Positions 10,688 to 20,926 of a DNA stretch of 64,000 nucleotides are shown one piece after another. This DNA comes from Cephalotus follicularis (Eukaryota > Streptophyta > Magnoliopsida > Oxalidales > Cephalotaceae). The notes under the pieces are model-generated. The model worked only from the letters and a program-made list of their open reading frames with translations. It had not been told where the DNA came from and made no database searches. Position 1 is the stretch's first letter. Each line of letters starts with the position of its first letter. The DNA lies in NCBI GenBank assembly GCA_001972305.1, contig BDDD01002030.1, positions 186,001 through 250,000 of the forward strand, in the 5' to 3' direction. The translations under genes and the position numbers were made by a program.

Positions 10688-11919
10688 TGTAGGAAGTCTA
10701 GAGGGGGGGTGAATAGACTTTTAAAAATAACTAGCAATAATTCTAGAAACAATTTAAACTCAATCACACAATTGCGGAAATATAAAGAGTGTAGGGTTGA
10801 GAGAGATTTCAAACAGATGTATAGTGGTTCGGCAAACCGCCTACATCCACTCCCCAAGGCCTCCCCTTGAGTATTTCACTATGTATGCCCCAATCCGGGC
10901 TTGAAACTCCAACCGAGCTTCAACCACCTTCGCTCCAACCAAGAGAATACAAATTTTCTCCAACCGAGCAAAACAAGAGACAACCTCTCTTGTTTATGTG
11001 TAAAATAAAGTGTTTAATGATTTTACAAATTCTCAATGATTTTGTTTACAATTGCGCTCAATTCTCACAATGCTCTTAGTGTATAGCAAATGTAAATTTT
11101 GAAGGCTTTGTAATGTGAGGGATAGCTTTGATATGATCTATTTTGATGTTTTGAATGCTTGGAATTGTGCTTGAGTTGACTAGAATGAATGTTCACTTTG
11201 ATTGCAAGAGATACCCCCAAGAATGCTCCACTTTGGCATTTATACTTGTGCTCCAACGGATCTATTTTTGAAGTTCTATTACAATCCAGTCGGCTGGATT
11301 TCTTCGGCAGTCAGCTGGATTAGATGGCGCGTATTTCAAATATAGCCGTTGCATGGAGGCAGTCAGCTGCTTCCTCTGGCAGTCGGCTGGTGCTCTGTTC
11401 CAGTCGGTTGTTGGAGCTAGAATTGGATTTACAGAAGCTACTGCCTGATATTGCACATTTCTGGACAGTCAGCTGGATTCCCTGGCAGTCGACTGGACCC
11501 CCTGGCAGTCGACTGGAGCCCTACTTCAGTCGACTGTTGGAGCTAAAATTGGACTTACAGAATCTACTGCCTGACTTGTGCACTCTTGGCAGTCGACTGG
11601 CCCCGTGTGGCAGTCGGCTGTCTTGGCCCGGAAGTCGACTGCTACCCTGTGGCAGTCGACTGGATCATGTGTTCATGTAGTTTCTGGAGTTGTTTGAAGA
11701 ACCAGGCGGCTACACAACCCATGGCAGTCAACTACACATCCTTGGCAGTCGGCTGGATTGCCTTGTACCTGCAGAAATGACCTTGGCACAACTTTGGACA
11801 CAAAATCAAGTGAGTATATGAAGTTGTAACTCAGAGAATTATGCATACGAGTGTTATATGTTTGTTAATCATCAAAATTACATATGTTAATACAATTAAC
11901 GGGGTGGCAAAGGCCAACA
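10688..11919 (-). repeat. 5' LTR of Sirevirus B (1232 bp)
   Basis: The inner end is fixed by the primer site (plus-strand TGTAGGAAGTCTAGAGGGGG). The outer end is taken at TGTTGGCC on the minus strand (plus-strand GGCCAACA at 11912-11919), by analogy with TGTTGACG of LTR A and the shared ATCATCAAAA block about 50 bases inside. The outer end is uncertain by about 10-20 bases. It holds a cluster of 15 CAGTCGACTG-type palindromes. Confidence 0.75.
11286..11758. repeat. Cluster of 15 CAGTCGACTGG-type palindromes in LTR B
   Basis: Units vary as CAGTCGACTGG, CAGTCGGCTGG, CAGTCAGCTGG, AAGTCGACTGC and CAGTCAACTAC, with spacers of about 10 to 60 bases. Part of the cluster also shows a longer duplication: GTTGGAGCTA..ATTGGA.TTACAGAA.CTACTGCCTGA appears twice, near 11409 and 11535, so segmental duplication has helped expand it. 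Confidence 0.85.
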
Positions 11920-12330
11920 ATCGACATAATCAACTCCTGGATCTATATGTAGACAAATTTCAGCAAGACAAACATCATGGAATCATTTCCTAGCAAAGCG
12001 CAACTACACAAAATCATATAATGGAAAACTATATTGGCAAGCTTTAAAATTGGTCGTAAACATGACAAAGTTACTAATCGCAGACAAAATACAAACCAAC
12101 ATAGAGGCTACCAAATACAGTCTAATGCCAGTTGCTAAAAAAAAGTATAAAATGTGCAAATCAGACAATAACCGAGAGTTCAATATCGTCACTGTACGCC
12201 CAAAGTATTCCACCATTTACACAGCATCGTGATTCCCATGATTATAAATAATCATTTTTTGAGATATTTACATCAAACTTCCTTGCAAGAATGTCATCCA
12301 AATCTTGCAAAGTGGGTACCGATATGCATC
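11920..12330. other. Non-genic stretch between Sirevirus B and the phosphatase pseudogene
   Basis: AT-rich; I see no gene or repeat. It lies downstream of the phosphatase stop codon and may include its old 3' untranslated region. The short open frames on both strands look like chance. Confidence 0.4.
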
Positions 12331-13000
12331 TCAAGGTTCAAGGAGTATTTTCCTTAGATTATGTCTTTTCTCAGTCAGGCATCCTGAATTCACCAAAGAG
12401 GTTATCCAGACCTGATCAGACTTCACTGGCTCATCATCATCATTCTTATGCCAGCTCCATAATGCATGAGTTGAGTTCACTAATTTGAGCTCACCATGAC
12501 CAAAGCTTGCTTCATAGAAAACTGACCACTAAGGCTGTGGTTCTTTGTACCTGGCAATCAAATCATGGTGCTAACATGAAATTCCCCAAAAATAACTTTA
12601 CATAAACTTTTTTTATGAAAATTATTGAGCATATAAGACACATGCACAATGTTGAATCAATAAAAACTTGAACTTGTAAATAATTTGATAACGTATAAAA
12701 CTTTCCACAAGACATTCTTGGAAGCTAAACCTTCTCTGTTTCCTGCATCTCTGATAGTTATGTGGACAAGACCACAAGGATCTGAGTATCCATTGTACAC
12801 ACATTTCTGTCAAACAGATAAACACAGTATGAAATTCACTATAATTCAAGCAAAAACCTAAATCAGTACTGACGTACCGAACGTTCATAAGCATGCAAAT
12901 GACCAGCCAGCACCATATCCACACTAGCAGAATAAAGTAATCGCTCCGTATGTTTTATGTGACTCACTATGATGATGTCAATATAATACTCTAAACTCTC
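12331..13000 (-). pseudogene. Purple acid phosphatase, 3' exons only (PAP18/20/22-like metallophosphoesterase)
   Basis: Three exon-like blocks on the minus strand encode the C-terminal part of a purple acid phosphatase, a secreted Fe-Zn/Mn enzyme that releases phosphate from organic esters. Block 1, about 13000-12878, carries the metal-ligand motif [14 protein letters not shown], followed by an intact GTACGT donor. Block 2, 12806-12718, gives Y-N-G-Y-S-D-P-C-G ... G-N-R-E-G-L-A-S-K, but its donor reads GA instead of GT. Block 3, 12550-12331, has E-A-S-F-G-H-G-E-L-K and N-S-T-H-A-L-W-S-W-H and ends L-R-K-I-L-L-E-P-stop, the usual C-terminus. A TAG (near 12533) replaces the Glu in the family's P-Q-P-E-W. 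The N-terminal two thirds are missing. Lost donor, nonsense codon and truncation make it a pseudogene. Confidence 0.8.
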
Positions 13001-14223
13001 TGAAAATAAAACCACGATTGTCAATCCTTTTATTTCAGACTTAAAGGATCTAACCTTAGGAGCCATCCAACGGTAAGTCATAGTCTCAGCAGTCATCATC
13101 TCCATCACAGATTCCTCCCTTGCAAGGCCAAAATCTACAAGTTTCACGGACTTCTGATTTGCAGTAGGCAACAAGTTGTCTGGCATTGAATTTTTTTGGT
13201 GCATATCCATATATTACAGATAGGAAAAGAGATGTAAACATTGGAAAAAAAACTTGGTGTGATCCAGGAAAGCATGGTACACAAAAAGCTATCAATAGCT
13301 CGTATGTAAACCGAGATCGCAAGAATAAGTTCCCCTAACTTAAGAGCAAAAGTCTCACATACATAAGGAAAACAGAAAACTTTTCGCAAATGAAGATATA
13401 ATTTTATCCAATATTTTTTTTATCTTACATATACATATTGAATAACTTCGCCTGAGCTGATCATGTGAAAGCAAAGTTACCCACAAAGAAGACAATCCAA
13501 GAGAGCCACGTTATCACAAAAATCAACTGAGACATGCCAATAGCCTAACTGTATAATGCATATCATAAAATGAAAAGAATTGGGAATAATAGTAATGACA
13601 AATTACATAAATTTTATAATCATGTTATGATCAGTGTGATTGTCATAGGTAAAAAAGAGAATTCACTAATTCAGCATGTTTCAAGACATTAAACGTACAT
13701 TAACCATGTAAGAGATTATATTACATAATAAAGGAAGTACCATGTTTTAGATCTCTATGTATAATCCCATTGGCATGCAGACATTCCATGGCTTTAGCAT
13801 GAAGGTCTAACTGATTCGGACGAATACCCACTAGATACTTCCGGAGTGACATCCCTGGTAATAGCTCTGTTACTATCACCATTAGTGGATCCTTAAAAGC
13901 CCCAAAAAACTGTATAGGCAAGACATCAGTTTCACTTTCCCTCAAACCACACATAATAGTCACCATAAATGGAATGACTATTGCAGTCACAATTTCCATC
14001 TTCACCCTCACCTTCACGAGATTCTCATGTTTCACTCGAGACATCATGTTAACTTCACAGACAGAACGATTCTCAAGTAAGGCTCTTTCTTCCATAGTGC
14101 TACCACGATGAAGAACTTTGATAGCAACAATCTGGTCACCATACCTGAAAAAATATATATCAGACTAAACCGTTAAACTAGCTAACCAATATCAATTCAA
14201 AATTAGTCCTAGACAACAAGCAA

Positions 14224-16911
14224 TGTAATACCATGTTTGTACGTATGTATTTTCGGGCTTTTTATATCTTTCGATAAGTAGTTGTGTACTTTATGTTGGG
14301 TTTATGAGTCAGGCTGACTAATATTAGCCCTGGCTTTCGGGCACGTTAGTATGTGTATGTGTATTAGTAAGGGCTATCTTTGTTTTATTATATAAAAATC
14401 AGTTTTTTATAAAGACTTTTAATAAAACAAAATCCTTTTATTTTTATTTTTATTAATTCTGTTCTATTTCCCTCTCCCTCTCAAACTCCTTCCCATAACT
14501 CTCTCCCCTATCTCTATCTCTCCCCTGTATCTCTCCCTCTTTCCTTCTTCTCTCCCTAAAAATCTCCTATTTTCCTTATCTGATTAGATTTTGTTTCATT
14601 TTCCTTATCCTTTCCGTTTTTCTTCCTTTGTCGCTATTTAAGTTGGCTAATGACAATATCTTCTGGCATCTCTTCCTGTGTGATGGTGGATGTCGAACCT
14701 GCTATTGTGATTCAGCTGTGTTCTCTATGTCTCTTGCTTCATCAATCAGGTTTGTCTCTTCAAGGTTCAATTTAGGAAGTGTTTTATGTGTATATGTATG
14801 GCATGGTCAAATCCTTTAACCGTATGTTTTCTTCTCTTTGATTCTGTGAACAGCCGCGTTTAAGCTTGAGAATTCTCTGTTCTCCTATAGTTTGTGTCGC
14901 CATTGCAGATCAGTTTTTTGCCTTACTGTGATGGTTCATTTGTTAATTTTGTCATGAATCCATTTTTGCATGTATAGGCTGCTAGAGATTAATTTCTGTT
15001 TTAGTTTCTGCCTTTACATGTTTTGTCAATTGTTCTGAGTATGTTGGTAAGCCTGTAGACATCTCATATGTATTGTGTAATCTGGTTTTAAGATATGACA
15101 ATGGTAACTTGACAGAAAATTGATTAGGAAGAGGTATGCATGGTTTAAGTTCATCTCTCACCTTAAGTTAATCACTGTCAACATATCTTACTTGAATTCA
15201 GTGTTGTGTTATCGTTTTAAATGCCATACAGTGTCATTTTAAGTATTGGTAGACTTCTAGTATGGAGTAATCCGAGTTTTGGCAGCAAAATTGCACAAAA
15301 CTGTCATAATTTGCTGTTCTATTGATCAGAACAGTCGGTTGTCTATATGACCAGTCGACTATTTCGCTTGTGTAGTCGGCTGTCTTATTAATACAGTCGA
15401 CTATTTTTGTGTTGTGAAGCCGACTGGACCCCTGTTACAGTCGACTACCTGTAGTTCTAGTTGTGTAGTCGGCTGGGTCTGTTGCATAGTCGACTACCAC
15501 CCTTTTGGACATTCGACTGGAGTCCTATATCAGTCGGCTGGATTATCCTGTAAATTTATGTTTTCATATTCTCTTATCCGTTTGTTCTTCCATTGAGTTC
15601 GGATTTGTTTTAAACATTTTTATGATTCTGATTCATGCCTAAAATGATTTTTAGACCCTTATATGAATGTTGTTATATTGTATAGATTATTGTGCTACGT
15701 GGGGCTATTAGAATTATCAATTATTTGTAAGTTAAATCGGTAATCACATAAGGTACGGATAATCTATTTTTGGACATTTGATTTATTCGAAATAAATTCA
15801 GTTTTATGAATATGTCCCTTTCAGTTTATGACTCCATTTGTTTTGGATTTTGAAAATAAAGTCGCTTGATATTTCTATGACTTAGATATTTCTGACTTTA
15901 TAATTGCGGTTATGATATGTTTATGAAGTGTTATGAAATCATCTCTTTACTGTGAAATTAAATGAGTTGATTTTTTCGTTTATGAAAGCATGTGTTTATA
16001 GCGTTTGATAACGATTTATGAATATGTTTTGGAAAACCGTTTCTTACGTGTTTTAAATTGATTATGATAAAATCAATGTTTTGAAATGGTGAAGTACTGA
16101 GCATTTCGTACCCACCTATGGGGCATACCATAGGCATGTCGTAGGCCTGGCACGGGGACATGACACTTTCCGTAACGGTGTGATTAGTTTACGGCGTCTC
16201 TCTGTTATATCCTTGGATAAGATTTGTGATTGAGGCGTATGGATCGATCCTAGTTATATGTTATGTGATATGTTATGATATGAGAATTGTTTGTGTAGTG
16301 CCGTACACTTCAATTCTACTTGGCAATGTGGATGTCGCGAATCCCTTGCTATATGTGTTTATGATATGTGATATGTTATAATGCCTAGTTATGGAACCTA
16401 TGTTTTGGGAAGGTATGCTTTATGTTTTCAAAGCTACGAATTGGTTTATATGTTTTCTCGTGGGCATTCACAACGAATATGTTAAACTGTTTATTTGTTT
16501 AAGATTTCTGTTTAAAGCACTTTTGAAATCTTACTGCTTTAAAATATCGTTTACTATTTTTACATTCTGCATTTGTACTAAGGTTTGCTCAACCGCGTTT
16601 TTGTTTCTACGTGGAAGGTTATCAGGAGCAACGGGAAAATGTGTGATGAGAGTGAGTCCCTTATGTCTGAGGATCATCTAGGAGTTGATCCCACTGTGTT
16701 TATGCTTTCATATGGTCGTAGTAGGGCCTATTTTTATGAACCTTATGTTGGTTCCAATTTATGACTTTTGGTTTTTGAATAAGTTTCCAGACCTTGTTTA
16801 GTTTCAGTATGTTATCAGTTATGTTTTAGACCATCACGTTTTTAATAATTATGTTATGTTAAGTTTCTGTATTATGACCTGTAAGGGCTCCCACAACTCG
16901 GGGGTGTTACA
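14224..16911 (+). mobile_element. Solo LTR (2688 bp) of the Tekay-like family in intron 1 of the kinase, TSD AGCAA
   Basis: Begins TGTAATACC and ends GGGGGTGTTACA. A perfect 5-bp target duplication AGCAA lies at 14219-14223 and 16912-16916. It matches the LTRs of the chromovirus at 32850-56182 along its length, in the opposite orientation, so on this strand it runs in element-sense direction. No internal region or primer site is present; such solo LTRs arise by recombination between the two LTRs of an insertion. It lies between the intact exon 2 acceptor (14145) and exon 1 (17116). The many short open frames inside it are not genes. Confidence 0.92.
15332..15541. repeat. Ten CAGTCGACTG-type palindromes in the solo Tekay LTR
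   Basis: Units include CAGTCGGTTG, CAGTCGACTA, TAGTCGGCTG, AGCCGACTGG and CAGTCGGCTGG, roughly every 20 bases. The matching positions of the other three Tekay LTR copies carry the same kind of cluster (34318-34526, 54834-55046, 62752-62956). Confidence 0.85.
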
Positions 16912-17222
16912 AGCAACATTATGTGTTGAGTCAATGAATTTGTGTCAATGAATCTTTCAAACGTTTGCACAGGAATTTTAGTGTCAACATAGTTATATGT
17001 TAACATAAGCTTATCTCAAATAAAAAAAAGGGTAATAACTATTCCATTAAATTTAACAAAATGAACAAAAATTGGAATAATTATGAGTGACGTTAAGAAC
17101 TTAAGAGCAACTGAGCTTCCTTGATAAACTTTACCATGGGCCCCCTCACCAATTTTGGAGCCGATAAACAGTAATTTGGGTTCCACAAGCAGATTGCCAT
17201 CAATCGTCAATGGAGGAGCCAT

Positions 17223-17880
17223 TAAGGAACTGTTTGGCTGCGTAACAGACGAAGTCTCTCCTCTTCTTCTTCGTCTTCTTCTCCTTCTAAAACACGGTGC
17301 TTTCACTCCTCAATCTCTCCCTTGTATCCTCATCCCCTCTTCTCGCTGCAACTCATGATGAAACCTTATACGATCCCCGAATTCGTCATTCCAAAAACCT
17401 TAAGGAACTGTTGGAGGTCGGGGAAGAGAGAGGGAGAAGAGTACACAGAGAGACAGTAACTACGAAGAGAGAGGGAGAAGAGTTTAGAGAGAGGCAGCAA
17501 CACTGGGAGAAGAGTAGAGAGTTTGGGGCAACAACGACGTTTTTTATATGGGTTTGGAGAGAGGAGATGAAGAGGAGGGTCATGCGGGTCTTGAGGTACA
17601 GATAGATATTTTCGTTCGGTCAGAGAAGGAGAAACGGGTGATCAGAGAAAGAGAGAGGGAGGGGGAGAGAGAGAGAGAGAGAGAGGTTGGCATGGGAGAG
17701 TGTTTTAGAGAGGCAGAGTAAAAAGGAAAGATGGTTGAAGACGTTTTTGAGAGTCTGAAGTATCATTCAACTAGAGATGTCGTTTTGCGCTGCGCTCACA
17801 ATTGTTATGTGAGCACAGCACCCATATTCATTTAACTGTGTTTATATATAAACTGTGCACACACACACACACATATACAT
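17223..17880 (-). promoter_or_regulatory. Probable 5' leader and promoter-side flank of the kinase pseudogene
   Basis: Directly upstream of the kinase ATG. The minus strand is purine-rich and the plus strand is rich in CTT/CTC triplets at 17250-17340, as is common in plant 5' leaders. It also holds a (GA)n run at about 17664-17684 and a (CA)n run at about 17858-17872 immediately before the Tat insertion. No TATA box can be assigned with confidence. The Tat element begins at 17881, so any promoter further out is now some 40 kb away at 58077 and beyond. Confidence 0.4.
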
Positions 17881-18362
17881 TGATAGGGTAAAATTTGGCC
17901 CATAAATCCTGTCATGTATCCTCGGGAAAATGAGACAGATGTGTTCCAGAGACCAAGACATATGGTCAGGCATTACAAGACCCAAAGAATCACGCATAAG
18001 AGCATATGAGCGCCAAATCCGGTGGAGAATCAGGGATATTCCCGAGATCCTCGGGCATTTCCTTAGGGGATATATATCAGCTCTGAAAATCAAGCAATCA
18101 GTTGGAATTTATGTCCTATAAATACAGGAATCAACCACATAATCCAGGTCTGCCGTTTGTACACTCTAAAGCACTTTAAATCCTTCTACATTGACTAATT
18201 TAAGAGTGTCCCCAGGAGAAAACCCTTCTGGACCTTCGACATGTTTGCTCTAATTATGCAGGGGATTCAACCAAACACCCATTCTCTGAGCAATCAAGAG
18301 TTTCTCTCAACAAATCAAAGTACTCCATATATGATACTATTGAGTAGATATTTTTTGTATCA
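17881..18362 (+). repeat. 5' LTR of the Tat element (482 bp)
   Basis: Starts TGATAGGGTAAAATTTGGCC and ends TTTTGTATCA. The 3' copy starts TGATACAGGTAAAATTTGG and ends TTTTGCATCA. A TATAAATA box-like run near 18115-18122 (CCTATAAATACAGG), conserved in the 3' LTR near 57824, is a likely core promoter, with transcription starting some 30 bases later. Confidence 0.88.
18114..18124 (+). promoter_or_regulatory. TATA-box-like core promoter in the Tat LTR
   Basis: The block CCTATAAATACAGGAATCAA is identical in both LTR copies (here and near 57822-57841), whereas the flanking 20 bases have several differences. Conservation plus a canonical TATAAATA supports a promoter call; the start site itself is not visible. 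Confidence 0.5.
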
Positions 18363-18366
18363 ACAG

Positions 18367-18383
18367 TTGGCACAGTCTACGAG
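18367..18383 (+). other. Primer binding site of the Tat element
   Basis: TTGGCACAGTCTACGAG begins four bases after the LTR end. It resembles the TTGGCGCCGTCTGTGGG type primer sites seen in Tat elements, with several changes. I cannot assign the tRNA from sequence alone. Confidence 0.5.
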
Positions 18384-18410
18384 AAACGCAGCAAAAAGCT
18401 ACTAAGAATC

Positions 18411-20078
18411 ATGACAAGAAGAAACAACAACTCTGGAGCCACCAGTAGCCGAGCACTCGAGATTCCACCTCCTGATGCTGGACAAGTTGCGGCTCCCGAG
18501 CAGGCTCCCATTCCTGGGGAGCAATTCAGTTAGTTGCTCCAGGGAGTGGAGTGCCTTACCAACCTGTTGACCACCAGTTTGGCCAAGCAAAACCCGCCCG
18601 GATCAACAAATCGTCCAAGGACAATCTGGACCGCACAGGCCAGCCCAAGAGAACCAATGCCCCTGTGGGCAAAGGTGAAACCAGCCGAGGGTGGGCATTC
18701 TCCCCCCAAGGCGGTCAGGGGTTGATACACCCCTGAGGAGGAGAGCTGAGACTAATACATCTCAGAGGGCAGAGTCATCAACTACCAGAGATCACAACAA
18801 CGATCCTCGGCCCCAGCATTATGAGCCGGATCCCATGGAAGTGGATCACCCAGTGGGGGCCGAGGAGGCCCAGGTATATTCCCATGCATCGTGCAGGACT
18901 GAGATGGTGTACGGGAGTAGATCAGCATGTTCAGCCACCTTGGTTGGGCAGTCAAATGTTTCTAGCCAGACTAGGAACATAGAAGATGTTGAGAAAGGAA
19001 TGAACAGAAGCCTTGCAAAGATGGAGAAAAGGCTCCGAGGAGCCGAGCAGCCAAGAGGATATCTTTCCAAGGTGCGCAACATTAGCGCCACTCCTTTCAC
19101 ATCCAAGATCATGAAGGAGCGTATCCCTAAGGGATTCCGATTCCTAAGTATCAAGGAGTACGATGGGTCCATGAATCCCATCCAGCACGTGCGCTACTAC
19201 ACACAGGTTATGCTAGTGCACCAGGCCTCGGACGCGATCCTTTGCCGAGGATTCATGGCAACACTGACTGGAGCTGCCTAGTCGTGGTATTCTACCCTAG
19301 CAGAGGGATCGGTGGTGAATTTTGAGCAGTTTATGGTACTGTTCGTGGTCAAGTTCCTCAACAGCACCACGCAGAGGAGAAACTCAACCCATTTGATCAA
19401 CGAGCTACAGGGGAGAGATGAGTCACTGAGAGACTACCTGACCAGATTCAACAAGGAGTCTCTTACAGTGAAAGACCTAGAGCCGTCCTTTGCTCTAGCA
19501 CCTCTGGGCTGAAGGACAACTCCCCATTCACTTTCTCTCTGGTAAAGAAGCCCGCGGTGGATATGGCAGACCTGCTGAGGAGAGCAGAGAAATATGTCAA
19601 TGTCGAGGAGGCGATGGCAGCCAGGAAACAGAAAACATCCTGGTCAGGACATCAGGTGGAGAAAGGGGAGCATTCAAGAAATTCTCCCAGGGAGAAAGAG
19701 AAGAGGAAGGAGAGGTCTGAGCTCCACAGGGATGACCTCAGACATAAGCTTTCCAAGAGAGTGGAGTCACCAAGGGGAGGGGCGCCCATCCTGGCTTACA
19801 AAAATTTTGCCCCTTTCCTGGAGACACGTACCATGATACTTTCCGTGGAGAAGGACAAGGTCCTCATCCAATGGCCTGCACCATTGAGGTCCTCAGCTGA
19901 GAAGAAGGATACAGAGAAATATTACATGTACCATCGTCACCACAGGCACGACACCGAGGAGTGCAGGAACCTAAAAAATCAGATAGAGGAACTGATTCGG
20001 AAAAGGCACCTATGCAAATATGTGGACAGGAATGCTCCTCAGGAAAGGAGGGAGCGAAGAGAGGAAGCTCCACAGTAA
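18411..20078 (+). pseudogene. Tat gag with nonsense codons and frame changes
   Basis: The ATG at 18411 (M-T-R-R-N-N-N-S) stops after 39 codons. The reading resumes at 18691-19281 with the Retrotrans_gag block (P-K-G-F-R-F, K-E-Y-D-G-S, H-V-R-Y-Y) and stops at a TAG where the family has Trp (A-A-stop-S-W-Y). It continues at 19285-19512 (E-S-L-R-D-Y-L-T-R-F-N). After a frame change, 19557-20078 carries a His-rich knuckle Y-M-Y-H-R-H-H-R-H-D-T-E-E-C and basic C-terminal residues. The knuckle type is characteristic of Tat gag. Several stops fit G-to-A or C-to-T changes, as expected for methylated, silenced DNA. Confidence 0.82.
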
Positions 20079-20189
20079 CCAGAGGAGCAGCAGCGGCCCA
20101 GAGGTGTCATCCATGCCATCTCTGGAGGGGTCGCGTTTGGTGGCGACCATAAAAATTCTAGAAAGGCCTATGGAAGGCAATCCCTTGCT

Positions 20190-20804
20190 GTGCCACAGTA
20201 TCATCATAGAAAGAGGTTAAAGACTGGTGGAGATGAGGAGGTGATATCCTTCTCTGAGGTAGACTATGAGGGAGTACACCTTCCTCATGATGATCTAGTG
20301 GTGGTAACTCTTCTGGTGGAACTTCTTACTATGAAGAGGATCCTTATAAATAGCGAGAGCTCGACCGATATACTGTACAAACATGTATTTGATCAACTAA
20401 GGATATTGACTAACCAACTCAAGCCCGTGAAAACCCCACTGGTCGACTTTGCAGGGGAGATAATCCATCCTCTGAAATACATTGACCTGTCCATGCTTGC
20501 AGGCATGACCCCACATCTGACCCAGGTGCAGATGACATTCCTGGTAGTGGACACACCAAGCCCGTACAATGGCATAGTCGGGCGACTAGGTTTGAACTTG
20601 ATGGAGGCAATAGTGTCTACGAGACACTTAGTGATGAAATTCCCAACGAGGTTTGGAATGGGGGAAGTCCGAAGAGATCAACAGATAGCAAGGCAATGCC
20701 ACAAAACTGCCGTGATGGACAAGGAAAAAGAGAAGGCCTTTTCTGTAGCGAACGTGGAGCTAAGAGGGGATGTGGAGCCCGAGTGTCCACAGCCTATTGA
20801 ATAA
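20190..20804 (+). pseudogene. Tat aspartic protease region, active site lost
   Basis: Open for 204 codons. The active-site loop reads I-L-I-N-S-E-S-S-T-D-I-L-Y where Tat proteases have V-D-x-G-S-S: the catalytic Asp is Asn and the following Gly is Glu, both single G-to-A changes. The downstream flap and hydrophobic-hydrophobic-G region is recognisable (Y-N-G-I-V-G-R). It would be inactive even if expressed. Confidence 0.75.
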
Positions 20805-20926
20805 GTGCTATAAGGGCCCTTGGAGGAGGGCAATGAAGAAAGAATTATCCAAGTCGGTTCACAACTTTGAGAGGTGGAGATAGAGGAACTTATAACGTTC
20901 CTTAGAAATAATAGAGCTGTATTTGC

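Larger units (their letters stand above)
4163..11919 (-). mobile_element. Sirevirus-like Ty1/copia element B, nearly full length, with envelope-like ORF3
   Basis: Minus-strand element in the order 5' LTR (11919-10688), PBS, gag (10629-9209), pol (9174-6077), spacer, ORF3 (5671-4545) and a 3' noncoding region with repeated polypurine blocks (4544-4163). A third ORF after RNase H and several polypurine tracts are hallmarks of Sireviruses. Coding decay is modest: a few nonsense codons and single-base frameshifts. The LTR that follows its 3' end (2876-4162) differs strongly from its 5' LTR, so this copy is either a recombinant or was truncated by insertion of A. Confidence 0.85.
13055..17222 (-). 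pseudogene. Raf-like/ATN1-type protein kinase, first four exons, degenerate and truncated
   Basis: Resembles plant dual-specificity/Raf-like kinases of the ATN1 group. Exon 1 (17222-17116) has M-A-P-P-L-T-I-D and the glycine loop I-G-E-G-A-H-G-K-V-Y. Exon 2 (14144-14012) has the ATP-lysine segment V-A-I-K-V-L-H and V-K-H-E-N-L-V-K. Exon 3 (13909-13741) has V-T-E-L-L-P-G-M-S-L-R-K-Y-L and I-I-H-R-D-L-K. Exon 4 (13179-13055) has V-D-F-G-L-A-R-E and Y-R-W-M-A-P-K. Defects: the exon 1 donor is CT instead of GT; about nine residues are missing between L-D-L-H and A-M-E-C-L-H; the activation segment reads T-M-T-Y rather than T-G-T-Y; the APE glutamate is Lys; and no exon for the C-lobe follows. The other donors and acceptors are intact. 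A solo LTR sits in intron 1. The C-lobe position is taken by phosphatase exons on the same strand. Confidence 0.82.

Noticed and set aside
12004-12232. Short ORFs on both strands beside the phosphatase remnant
   Set aside because: No recognisable motif, overlapping on opposite strands, AT-rich composition.
12331-17222. A working kinase-phosphatase fusion gene
   Set aside because: Lost splice donors (CT, GA), a TAG in the phosphatase, a missing kinase C-lobe, a loop deletion and APE-to-APK make a functional product very unlikely.
17664-17684. (GA)n as a functional GAGA element of the kinase promoter
   Set aside because: It is a plain microsatellite; a similar run occurs at 57011-57029 inside the Tat element, and nothing else supports a role.
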